64,000 nucleotides of DNA, taken from positions 822,480 to 886,479 of the forward strand of contig NZ_LN890328.1 in the NCBI RefSeq assembly GCF_001458595.1. Reading direction: 5' to 3'. The position numbers were made by a program, and so were the translations under genes. This DNA comes from Clostridium neonatale. Lineage in GTDB: Bacteria; Bacillota; Clostridia; Clostridiales; Clostridiaceae. Of this stretch, positions 18,203-26,413 are shown in pieces. Every line of letters starts with the position of its first letter. The stretch's first letter is position 1. Under the pieces are notes generated by a model. The model did not search any database. It was not told the origin of the DNA and saw only the letters and a list, made by a program, of their open reading frames with translations.

Positions 18203-19110
18203 AAATAAAGGACGTAGAATCATGGTTTAGTGGATAACAACCGAAATTCAATATATGATATGCTCGATTGCGTAAATATTTCAGCCAAAAATTCTAATGA
18301 AAGAGGTTGTGCCCAAAACAGTTTGCTCCAACAACAAGTGTTGGACAAACAATTTTGGAACAACCTCCAGCCTCTTTCAAAGAATTTAAAGGCTAAAATA
18401 TTTAATGCAATACTACGCATATTCATATATTGAATTTCTTTGTTTTTCTCTAAAATCATAGACATCTAATTTATTTTAGTTATAATTTATGTGGCTACTT
18501 ATAAAATCCAAGTATTCCCCAATATATAAGAAAAGTTCCGAATTACAGCATAGCTGCTCTTTGGCATATAATGCTTGCTGAGGTACGAACTTAGCAGTAT
18601 AGCCCCTATTCATATAATGATGAATAGGTTTCCTTATAAGTGCACATTCGTAAGGATTTATATTCTGATATTTATAAATCTATATCTTTTAAAAAATGGT
18701 AAAATATTAACTTTTAAATCTTTAATATCTATAAATAACTATTCCTTAATTTAAAAATGTATTTATGTATAGCTGCAATAATACAGATACTCTGAATTTA
18801 GATGAAACAAAGAAATAAAGCTCTTATGTGTGCGGTGTCTTGCATTCAAAAATTGAGCTTTAGAATTCTTCATGTAGACTTGTTCCACAATTGTTTGTCC
18901 AACGCATATTAAAGGAAACATCTTCATCGGTAAATGAAGATGGGCTATACTGCTAAGTTCGTACCTCACTAAGCATTATATGCCTTGGAGCAAACATTTG
19001 TGGGTGCAAGTCTGCATGTTTGAATTCTTAGCTTCATTTTTGTAGCAAGCGAGCACCTCATAAGAGCTTTATTTCGGTTATTCACACTAAACTCAGTACG
19101 TCCTTTATTT
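18203..19110 (+). repeat. Dispersed structured repeat, copy 2 (full length, 908 bp)
   Basis: Terminal inverted repeats start AAATAAAGGACGTA on the left and end TACGTCCTTTATTT on the right; both continue inward as GTTTAGTG and an ATAAC-ACCGAAA-like block. Module A (18243-18438) is bounded by GAAATTCAATATATGA and its exact complement. It contains arms AAATATTTCAGCC (18274-18286) and GGCTAAAATATTT (18391-18403) and an apical hairpin at 18303-18368. Module B (about 18780-19075) folds as a second long imperfect hairpin. Compared with the 48762 copy it carries about 80 extra bases at 18902-18984. No coding gene is supported inside. Confidence 0.9.
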
Positions 19111-19267
19111 AAATGGTTTAGTATTCACTTTTATAGAATGAAATTTACAAAGGTATGTTTAATTTATATTTCTATATTTATTTAGGTGAAGATATTCATA
19201 TTATAGTAAAGAAAGAATAAAATATTCCGAAAATAAGTTAACAAATACTAGATAGGGAAGTGATTAT

Positions 19268-19891
19268 ATGAGTGATAGAGACAGTATTTCCAAAATAAGT
19301 AGTGTGAAAGACTCGAGTAATGTGTATGATAAGAGTAATTTACGTAAAAAGAATAGCTTATATACAGAATGGAATTTCCCTAATCAAAAAGGTTCATCAA
19401 AAAATAATAATCTAATGAAAAATAAAAAACATGAAAAAAAGGGATATGAAAATAACTTATTGGATGATGACAAAATAGAAATTGATTTCTTTAGTGATAT
19501 ACAGGAAAATATAGAAAGAACAAAAGAAGAAATCATTGCATGTAAAATAGCAAGAGGAGAATATGTATCTAAAGAAGACTTATATGATCTAAATGAAAAC
19601 AATCCAGAATTAATAAAAAAAGCAATTGTAGTGGGAAAGCAGAGAAAACGATTGGAAGAAAAATTAAGATTTGTAAATAACAATATGGAAGCTCAAAGTA
19701 TTGTATTTAGATATAAAGAATTAGCAATTAAGAGTAGCATGACTAATGATGGAAAATCACTTGATGGGGGAACAACTAAAGTAATAATGCTAGCTGCCAT
19801 AGATAAAGTAGAATATAAATACAAAAATAATGTATGGGATGGAGATAATATAGATCTTGAAATTAATCTAATTGAAGCTGGAATTAATTAA
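19268..19891 (+). CDS. Hypothetical soluble protein with coiled-coil character
   Basis: I do not recognise this 207-residue protein. The first 75 residues are Ser/Asn/Lys-rich and probably disordered. Residues 75-155 are charged and helical (IQENIERTKEEIIACKIARG, then KQRKRLEEKLRFVNN). The final 60 residues look like a small beta-containing domain (GGTTKVIMLAAIDKVEYKYK). There is no signal peptide or membrane segment. GGGAAG lies 7 bases before the ATG. It is a single gene between the repeat element and a strong terminator, so context gives no function. Confidence 0.7.
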   Translation: MSDRDSISKISSVKDSSNVYDKSNLRKKNSLYTEWNFPNQKGSSKNNNLMKNKKHEKKGYENNLLDDDKIEIDFFSDIQENIERTKEEIIACKIARGEYVSKEDLYDLNENNPELIKKAIVVGKQRKRLEEKLRFVNNNMEAQSIVFRYKELAIKSSMTNDGKSLDGGTTKVIMLAAIDKVEYKYKNNVWDGDNIDLEINLIEAGIN

Positions 19892-20043
19892 AATATTAAA
19901 AAATATAAATAAAAAATCCACTATAAAAAGGCCAAAAATGACTATGTTTTTTAGAAAATATTTTTAATGTAGAAAGTATTTCCGATTTAGAAAATATTTA
20001 GATGAAAGCTTATTTACAAATTATGCAAATTTACGTTATAGTT

Positions 20044-20126
20044 AAAAATCGCAGTATCCAATAAATGAACTACATGCTGTCAAATAGATAGTATGTAATC
20101 GAGAATTATGGATTTGCGATTTTTTT
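20044..20126 (+). terminator. Branched stem-loop terminator after the 19268 gene
   Basis: AAAAATCGCA (from 20044) pairs with TGCGATTTTT (to about 20122). An inner stem TACATGCTGTC/GATAGTATGTA sits inside it and a run of eight T follows. Confidence 0.75.
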
Positions 20127-20128
20127 TA

Positions 20129-20788
20129 TTATTTTAATCTAGCAGTTAAAATCCATACAAATTTATTCATTTGCACAAAATCTACCCTAAAATCTTCACT
20201 TTCAAATGCTTCAGACAGCACCTTATGAGTTGTATAAAATTCGGTTTCTAAATCATGTGCAAGAGATAGGTAGTTATTATTATAAGATTCATTAATTAAA
20301 ATATCTCTTGTTTCAAGGGTCTCATACATAGTATCTGCAATTATTACATTTCCATCAGATTTTAGTTTTTCTTTAAATAGTTTTACCGCATTGTATTTTT
20401 CATCATCAGTTAGATGATGGAAAGCATAGCTGCTGATTATTGAATCAATGCTATGGTTTGCTATTGGTAAGAATAAAAATGTGCCATAGGCAAAGTTTAG
20501 TGAAGGGTATTTATTAGCTGCAATACTACGCATTTTAGAATTTGGTTCAAAACCAGTAACATTATAGCCAGCCAGGCTGCAAGTGTATGTTAAATTACCA
20601 GTTCCAGAACCAATTTCAATAACACTTGCCCTTTTAAATTTTGCAATATGAAGTGTAGTTTCTGATAGTATTTTATCATAATTTTGAAATACTTCTTTAT
20701 ATTCACCATCAGTAGTAGTTATGGTATCGTCATAGGTATCAGCCCAATCATCAAATAAATCATTAAATCTATTATCGGATGTATTCAT
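20129..20788 (-). CDS. Class I SAM-dependent methyltransferase, YrrT-like
   Basis: The 219-residue Rossmann methyltransferase shows motif I VIEIGSGTGNLTY, a following Gly-Phe-Glu acidic strand end (VTGFEPNS), and a post-motif YAFHHLTDDEK. The N-terminus (NRFNDLFDDWADTYDDTI) and an EYKEVFQNY segment resemble Bacillus YrrT, which sits in a sulfur amino acid recycling operon there. No such neighbours occur here, so that link is weak. I chose the ATG at 20788, 8 bases after GAAAGGAG; an in-frame TTG at 20806 would include that ribosome site. The substrate is unknown. Confidence 0.8.
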   Translation of the reverse strand: MNTSDNRFNDLFDDWADTYDDTITTTDGEYKEVFQNYDKILSETTLHIAKFKRASVIEIGSGTGNLTYTCSLAGYNVTGFEPNSKMRSIAANKYPSLNFAYGTFLFLPIANHSIDSIISSYAFHHLTDDEKYNAVKLFKEKLKSDGNVIIADTMYETLETRDILINESYNNNYLSLAHDLETEFYTTHKVLSEAFESEDFRVDFVQMNKFVWILTARLK

Positions 20789-21040
20789 TAACAATGCTCC
20801 TTTCAATAAATATTTAAATAGACATTATACTTAGTATATAGTATATAAACATTTCAAATATTTGTAACCTTATTTATTTACTCTGATATAAAATTGATAT
20901 TAAAATATACATGTATAAGTTATATTTATAAATATAAAATAAACAAAAGTGATAAATGTTTAATTATCTATAGACAAAATTTAAAATTGTTTATAAAATA
21001 TAATTAGAAGAATAGATTGTATATTAAGGAGGCAGAATTT

Positions 21041-21304
21041 ATGGATAATATACAAAGGTTTTTAGATGAATGTGGTAAAATTAAAACCTGGCCATCTAAA
21101 AAGGACAAAAAGATTGAAATTTTAAAGTATTTAAGCAACAAATTTGAATATGATAAGTTTTATACTGAAAAGGAAGTTAATGCAATCATAGATGAAATCC
21201 ATACGTTTAATGATTATTTTTTACTACGACGCGGAATGATTGATTACAAATTTTTAAGCAGAACCAAAGATGGTGCTAAATACTGGAGGAATAAAGATGA
21301 GTAA
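21041..21304 (+). CDS. DUF2087 single-domain protein
   Basis: The 87-residue protein is one DUF2087 module: FLDECGKIKTWPSKKDKK, then EKEVNAIIDEIHTFNDY and LLRRGMIDYKFLSRTKDG. These are the family's signature blocks, which probably form a small winged-helix-like DNA-binding fold. The start at 21041 follows AAGGAGG; an upstream ATG at 21017 would enclose that site. The stop overlaps the next gene's start by 8 bases, and that gene carries a second DUF2087 module, so the two are coupled and probably related by duplication. Confidence 0.85.
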   Translation: MDNIQRFLDECGKIKTWPSKKDKKIEILKYLSNKFEYDKFYTEKEVNAIIDEIHTFNDYFLLRRGMIDYKFLSRTKDGAKYWRNKDE

Positions 21305-22070
21305 TGAAAAAGAAAATCAACAATTCTGGAGTTCATCTATAGAAGAAGTGAAGAATGGATATATAGAGGACAAAGATGAGTATAAATGCTTAATATGTGG
21401 TGAAAACTTCACTAAAGGCAGAATATATGAAGTAAAATCGCTTTTGTATGATGCGAAAAAAGCAACTGAATTTCATATTGAAGAAAAGCATATAAGCATG
21501 CTTGATTATCTAGTTAATATGAATTCAAGCTTTACTGGAATAACAGATGTGCAAAAAGACCTTATAAATATGTTTTATTCAGGACTTTCTGATAAGGAAA
21601 TTTCAGAAAAAATAGGCATAGCTCAGTCAACAATAAGAAATCACAGATATAAGCTTCGTGAAAAGGAAAAGCAGTCAAAAATTTTTCTTGCAATGATGGA
21701 GCTTTTAAATGAAAAAACTGATAAGAAGATAAATAATTTGGATAAGGGAAGCATGTGTGATGCACATAAAAGTGCAAAATCTGTAGATGATAGATTCAAT
21801 ATAACTGATAAGGAAAAAGAAAAAGTTAAAGAGACCTACTTTAATGAAGATGGTTTTTTAAAAAGCTATCCAGCGAGAGAGAAGAAAAAGATTATAGTTC
21901 TTGAAGAAATAGTCAAAAATTTTAATAAGGATCGTAAATATTCAGAAAAAGAAGTAAACAGGATCTTAAAAAGAATATATGAAGATTATGCAAGTATCAG
22001 GCGTGCCTTAATTGAGTATGGTTATCTAGAGAGGAATAATGATTGCTCAGAATATTGGATAAAAGAATAA
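21297..22070 (+). CDS. LuxR-type HTH regulator with C-terminal DUF2087
   Basis: The 257-residue protein has three parts. Residues about 1-75 carry a CLICGENF pair and a distal histidine that could bind zinc. Residues about 85-140 form a LuxR/GerE-like helix-turn-helix (LINMFYSGLSDKEISEKIGI, then STIRNHRYKLREK). Residues 170-257 are DUF2087. Proteins with this order are predicted transcription regulators. TGGAGGA sits before the ATG at 21297, inside the preceding DUF2087 gene. Targets are unknown; the aldehyde dehydrogenase 53 bases downstream is the obvious candidate. Confidence 0.8.
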   Translation: MSNEKENQQFWSSSIEEVKNGYIEDKDEYKCLICGENFTKGRIYEVKSLLYDAKKATEFHIEEKHISMLDYLVNMNSSFTGITDVQKDLINMFYSGLSDKEISEKIGIAQSTIRNHRYKLREKEKQSKIFLAMMELLNEKTDKKINNLDKGSMCDAHKSAKSVDDRFNITDKEKEKVKETYFNEDGFLKSYPAREKKKIIVLEEIVKNFNKDRKYSEKEVNRILKRIYEDYASIRRALIEYGYLERNNDCSEYWIKE

Positions 22071-22122
22071 AAGAGTTTAAAAGTTATAAAAAATTATAAA
22101 TTTATCAATTTGGGAGATTTTG

Positions 22123-23496
22123 ATGGAATTAAAAGAATTATTAAAAAAACAGAAAAATTACTTTTTTGATGGAAACACATTAAACATAGATTTTAGAAGA
22201 AAAACGCTAATAAATTTAAAAAATATAATTAGTGAAAATGAAGAAAAAATACTAGAAGCTTTAAATAAAGATCTACGTAAATCAAATTTTGAAAGTTATT
22301 TAACAGAAGTTGGACTTGTTTATGATGAAATTAACCTTCATATAAAAAACATTCATAAGTATGCCAAAAGAGAACGACTAAAGAATTCAATAATGTTTTT
22401 CCCAAGTTCATCGTACCTCTACAAAGAGCCTTATGGAAATGTGCTCATAATTGGACCGTTTAATTATCCTTTTCAGCTTGTATTGATTCCGTTAATTGGT
22501 GCTATTTCTGCTGGAAACACTGTAATAATTAAGCCTTCTGAACATAGTACACATATTTCTAATTTACTAGAAGAGATTATTAATAATAATTTTGATGAAG
22601 AATATATTAAAGTTGTTGGAGCAAATGAAGGAAAAGAAATTGTAACAGAACTTTTGGATATGAATTTTGATTATATTTTCTTTACTGGAAGTACTACAGT
22701 TGGGAAAATAGTCATGGAAAAGGCCACAAAAAGACTTATACCAATAACATTAGAGCTGGGTGGTAAGAGCCCATGCATTGTAGATAAAGATGCAAATTTA
22801 GAAATGGCAGCAAAGCGCATAGTTTGGGGAAAATTATTAAATTGTGGTCAGACATGTATAGCACCAGATTATTTGTATGTTCATAAGGATATTAAAAATG
22901 AACTTTTAACTTTCATGGTAAAGGAAATACACAAACAGTACGGAGATGATTTAAGGAAAAGTGAAGACTATACAAGGATTATATCTTCAAGAGAAATAAA
23001 AAGGTTATCTTCATATTTAGAAGATGGATATGTATTTTATGGTGGAAAATATAATGAAGAAGAACTTTTCTTTGAACCTACAATATTAACTAATATAAAA
23101 GAAAATAGTAGAATATTAAATGAAGAAATCTTTGGACCAATACTTCCAGTTTTAGAATTTGCAGAAATAAATGAAGTTATAGATTATGTAAATAATAGAG
23201 ATAAACCTCTTGCAATGTATTATTTTTCAGAAAGCAAAGAAAAAGTAGAAGATATATTAAAAAGAATTTCAAGTGGCGGAGCTACAATAAATGATGTAAC
23301 GCTCCATGGTGGTTCATGTAATGTTCCGTTTGGAGGTGTTGGACCTAGCGGAGTTGGAGCGTATCATGGAAAGTACAGCTTTGATGTATTTACTCATAAA
23401 AAGGGTGTAATAAATAGAAAGACATTTATGGAACTTCCCATTAGGTTTGCACCTTTTAATGATAAAATCAAGCTTTTGAGAAAGTTTATGAAATAA
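22123..23496 (+). CDS. NAD(P)-dependent aldehyde dehydrogenase, class 3-like
   Basis: The 457-residue enzyme oxidises aldehydes to carboxylic acids. Visible landmarks are the catalytic Asn region GPFNYPF (Asn114), the FFTGSTTVGK dinucleotide-binding loop (187-196), ELGGKSP with general base Glu211, and GQTC with nucleophile Cys245. The short length and the C-terminal block are those of ALDH3 / CoxB-type fatty-aldehyde dehydrogenases. I take the ATG at 22123 over the TTG immediately before it; GGGAG precedes. It probably detoxifies medium- or long-chain aldehydes. Confidence 0.9.
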   Translation: MELKELLKKQKNYFFDGNTLNIDFRRKTLINLKNIISENEEKILEALNKDLRKSNFESYLTEVGLVYDEINLHIKNIHKYAKRERLKNSIMFFPSSSYLYKEPYGNVLIIGPFNYPFQLVLIPLIGAISAGNTVIIKPSEHSTHISNLLEEIINNNFDEEYIKVVGANEGKEIVTELLDMNFDYIFFTGSTTVGKIVMEKATKRLIPITLELGGKSPCIVDKDANLEMAAKRIVWGKLLNCGQTCIAPDYLYVHKDIKNELLTFMVKEIHKQYGDDLRKSEDYTRIISSREIKRLSSYLEDGYVFYGGKYNEEELFFEPTILTNIKENSRILNEEIFGPILPVLEFAEINEVIDYVNNRDKPLAMYYFSESKEKVEDILKRISSGGATINDVTLHGGSCNVPFGGVGPSGVGAYHGKYSFDVFTHKKGVINRKTFMELPIRFAPFNDKIKLLRKFMK

Positions 23497-23733
23497 ATAA
23501 AATTATTTCTAAGTATTGACAATTATAAGAGGCTGTCTTAATATAATACTGTAAGATTTATTTCTTATTAATTATGAAAGGATGTGTTTTATATGATGGT
23601 AAGTAGATGTGAGGTAATAACTGAATAATTTTATATAAAGCAACAGCCTATTTATATTTATTTTTAAAGAATTTATGTTATATAATACATTTTGTGTATT
23701 ATTAAATTTTGCAGATATTAAAAATGAATTTTT

Positions 23734-23764
23734 TCCGTGGCTTTTGTTGTCACGGATTTTTTAT
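23734..23764 (+). terminator. Terminator between the aldehyde dehydrogenase and rtcB
   Basis: CCGTGGC and GTCACGG flank a TTTTGTT loop and TTTTTT follows. The 406-base gap 23497-23902 also has a longer-range GGCTGT/ACAGCC pair (23531, 23644) around a tiny 11-codon frame behind GAAAGGATG. A 20-codon frame lies at 23823-23885 just before rtcB. Neither peptide can be supported on present evidence. Confidence 0.7.
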
Positions 23765-23902
23765 ACCTTTTTTAGGAAATATCATTTAGCAATTTCTATT
23801 AAAAATCTAATAGGCAAGGCATATGAAGAAAGAAATAGTTAAAGATGAAATGAAAAACTTTATACATGCCTACATTCATAATTAAGAGGAGAGAAATATA
23901 TA

Positions 23903-25006
23903 ATGGACAAAATAAAAATAATAAAAAACGATAAATGTTTTATTGAAAGTAATGCAATAGAGCAACTAAACAGCGTTTCAAATTTAGAAAATGTAATAAG
24001 AGCAGTAGGGTTTCCAGATCTTCATTATGGGAAGGGACCCATAGGTGCAGTAATAGATGTTAAAAATAAAATATATCCACATTTGATAGGGAATGATATT
24101 GGGTGTGGAATGATGTTTATAAAAAGTAATATTATTAAAAGAAAATTCAAAAAAGATAAAATTCTTAGAAAACTTGAAAAAATTGAAAATCTTAAGAATA
24201 TTGAAAATATCAATGATTTTAATAATTTTAATGATTTTGATGATTCGAGTAATTCTGAAGAAAAGTGTCCAATTTTTAATTTTGGAACTATTGGTGGTGG
24301 AAATCATTTTGCAGAATTTCAAATTTTAGATGAAGTTTTTGATAATGAAGAGTTTGAGAAATTAAACTTTAATAAGGATGATATCATGATGCTTGTTCAT
24401 TGTGGCTCAAGAAATTATGGTGAAGAAATTTTAAAGAAATATTTAAACTATGATGGATTAGATTGTAATTCTGAAATTGCAAAAGAATATTTAAAAGAAC
24501 ATGATAAAGCTCTTGTTTGGGCAAAAATCAATAGAAAAGAAGTAGCTGATAAACTTACTAAGTATTTGGGATTTAGGATAGAAAATGAAGTGACAATTGA
24601 CTGTTATCACAATTTTGTTGAACAAAAGGATGATATATTTGTTCATAGAAAAGGTGCTGTAAGCAGTGAAAAAGGGATGGTAGTTATTCCAGGATCAAGA
24701 GGAAGCTTAAGTTATATTGTAATGCCAACAAATAATAAAGAAATTTCAGGCTTTTCATTATGCCATGGAGCAGGCAGAAAGTGGCCAAGAAATTTATGCA
24801 AAGGAAGATTAGAAAATAAATATACAAAAGAATCAATAAAAGAAACAAAATTAAAGAGCAGTGTAATTTGTCATGATTCTAATTTACTTTATGAAGAAGC
24901 AGTTGAAGCGTATAAAAATATTGATGTAATAATTAATTGCCTTGTAGAGTATGATCTTATTAAAGTTGTGGCAACTATGAAGCCCTTAATTACATTTAAA
25001 GGTTAG
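23903..25006 (+). CDS. rtcB: RNA ligase RtcB (RtcB2-like)
   Basis: The 367-residue enzyme joins RNA 2',3'-cyclic phosphate (or 3'-phosphate) to 5'-OH ends through a GMP-histidine intermediate. Metal and active-site residues are all present: Asp65 and Cys68 (GNDIGCGM), His135 (GGGNHF), His166 (LVHCGSR), His236 (CYHNF) and the guanylylated His288 (CHGAGR). It is shorter than classical RtcB (about 400) and is followed 12 bases later by prfH. This is the arrangement of RtcB2-PrfH modules that repair cleaved ribosomal RNA. A low-complexity Asn/Asp/Phe stretch (residues 92-118) is an unusual insert. Confidence 0.93.
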   Translation: MDKIKIIKNDKCFIESNAIEQLNSVSNLENVIRAVGFPDLHYGKGPIGAVIDVKNKIYPHLIGNDIGCGMMFIKSNIIKRKFKKDKILRKLEKIENLKNIENINDFNNFNDFDDSSNSEEKCPIFNFGTIGGGNHFAEFQILDEVFDNEEFEKLNFNKDDIMMLVHCGSRNYGEEILKKYLNYDGLDCNSEIAKEYLKEHDKALVWAKINRKEVADKLTKYLGFRIENEVTIDCYHNFVEQKDDIFVHRKGAVSSEKGMVVIPGSRGSLSYIVMPTNNKEISGFSLCHGAGRKWPRNLCKGRLENKYTKESIKETKLKSSVICHDSNLLYEEAVEAYKNIDVIINCLVEYDLIKVVATMKPLITFKG

Positions 25007-25018
25007 GGGTCTGTTAAG

Positions 25019-25612
25019 TTGAGATTACAAATAAGTGCAGGTAATGGTCCAGAAGAATGTGAATTAGCTGTAAGAAAATTTTTAGATTCTATTAAAAAGG
25101 AATTTAAGAATTTAGAGATAGTTGAAACAAGTAAAGGTAAATATAAAGACACATATAAATATGTGGTAGTAGAAAGTACCGATGATTTATCATTCTTGGA
25201 GGGCAGTATTAAATGGATTTGTGAAAGCCCTTATAGAAAGAATCATAAGAGAAAAAACTGGTTTATTGATGTGTCAGTAATAAGTGGGATACAAGAATAT
25301 TATTTGGATGAAGATTTAATAAAATTTGAGACTTTTAGATGCAGTGGAAATGGTGGACAAAATGTAAACAAAGTTGAAAGTGGGGTTAGAGCGATTTATG
25401 AACTACTTAATTTAATTGTTGAAGCGACAGAAGAAAGAAATCAAAAAATGAATAAAAATATAGCGATCAGAAAATTAGAAAAAGCAGTTAAAGATCTAAA
25501 TAATAAAGCCTTAAAGGATAATAGCTGTGAAAGATGGCTGGAAAATAAGGCTATTGAGAGAGGCAATGAAATACGGATATATAAAGGAAAGAAATTTTTG
25601 AGAATTAAATAA
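25019..25612 (+). CDS. prfH: Peptide chain release factor-like protein PrfH
   Basis: The 197-residue protein is a short class I release-factor relative. The peptidyl-tRNA hydrolysis loop is intact (GNGGQNVNK, GGQ at 112-114). The codon-recognition domain of RF1/RF2 with PxT or SPF is absent, replaced by the compact domain typical of PrfH. It is thought to free nascent chains from ribosomes damaged in the decoding centre, so that RtcB can reseal the rRNA. The TTG start at 25019 follows AAAGGTTAGGGG, and the gene is 12 bases after rtcB. Confidence 0.9.
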   Translation: MRLQISAGNGPEECELAVRKFLDSIKKEFKNLEIVETSKGKYKDTYKYVVVESTDDLSFLEGSIKWICESPYRKNHKRKNWFIDVSVISGIQEYYLDEDLIKFETFRCSGNGGQNVNKVESGVRAIYELLNLIVEATEERNQKMNKNIAIRKLEKAVKDLNNKALKDNSCERWLENKAIERGNEIRIYKGKKFLRIK

Positions 25613-25636
25613 GATACAAAAAGAGGAGTGGTATAA

Positions 25637-26158
25637 ATGGGACAAAAAATTGATGAATTATTTGTAAGACTGGCAAAACTTTTTAGGACGATTGAGGAAG
25701 AAGGTCTTATTTCAGTAAAGCTTATAGATGAAAATGATATTGTTCATGAATTTTATAATAAGAGTGTGAAGATGGTTTTGGAAGGCAGGGGATCAGAGCA
25801 TATTGATTTAGTTCTTTCATTTGAATTGGCTAAGTCTATTAGAAATACAAAAATAGATGATGAAAGTATCCAGTGTATGATTCTTATAAAAAAATTAATA
25901 GAGCCAATAAGAAGTTGTTTGGGATATGATGATATCATAGAATTCTCTAAGATTTGGGCAAGTACAGAAAAATATCATAAAATAAATGATGAAATACTAC
26001 AAAAATATATTAACAGAGAGTTTGAAAAGCAAAACCCTCAGGAAGTATGTAGAATGAAACTTGATAATATTATTGAAGTAGAAAAAATAGATAAAGAAAT
26101 ACTCAAGAAATATATTAACAAAGTTTGTGAAATACAAGAGTTATTTAAGGATGATTAG
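25637..26158 (+). CDS. Hypothetical protein cotranscribed with rtcB-prfH, with C-terminal internal repeat
   Basis: I do not recognise this 173-residue helical protein. It starts 24 bases after prfH, behind AGAGGAG, so it is likely the third gene of the operon. The C-terminus has an internal repeat: KINDEILQKYINREFEKQ (115-132) and KIDKEILKKYINKVCEIQ (150-167). The middle (about 55-110) is a predicted helical bundle with a conserved-looking SFELAKSIRN. No catalytic motif, membrane segment or zinc site is visible. A role in sensing damage, binding ribosomes or as an unrelated passenger are all open. Confidence 0.65.
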   Translation: MGQKIDELFVRLAKLFRTIEEEGLISVKLIDENDIVHEFYNKSVKMVLEGRGSEHIDLVLSFELAKSIRNTKIDDESIQCMILIKKLIEPIRSCLGYDDIIEFSKIWASTEKYHKINDEILQKYINREFEKQNPQEVCRMKLDNIIEVEKIDKEILKKYINKVCEIQELFKDD

Positions 26159-26249
26159 AAGTAGACTTGCTGATATTATTGAAAAAAAGAAAATGAAAAT
26201 GGGAATAAATGATTCATAGTTAAATAAAATTGGAAGTTTCATATAAAAA

Positions 26250-26330
26250 GTATATGATGTAGAACTGAGTTTTGGGATGACAGTTATTTGTTAGCTCTAA
26301 ACTCATATATACATCATTTTTTATTTTGAA
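26250..26330 (+). terminator. Terminator closing the rtcB-prfH operon
   Basis: TATATGATGTA and AACTGAGTTT near 26250-26273 pair with AAACTCATATATACATCAT near 26297-26316, followed by TTTTTTATTTT. The rest of 26159-26413 shows nothing further. Confidence 0.6.
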
Positions 26331-26413
26331 ATTATTTTATAATTTAATACTGGAATAGTGTCAATGTTATTACTGGTTTAGGATTAGTATTAGTTCTTAA
26401 ATTCTATAAAGAG

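Noticed and set aside
18230-18433. Open frames inside the repeat copies at 18203, 48762, 52366 and 58770
   Set aside because: They follow the palindrome arms, are not kept in frame between copies and lack ribosome sites.
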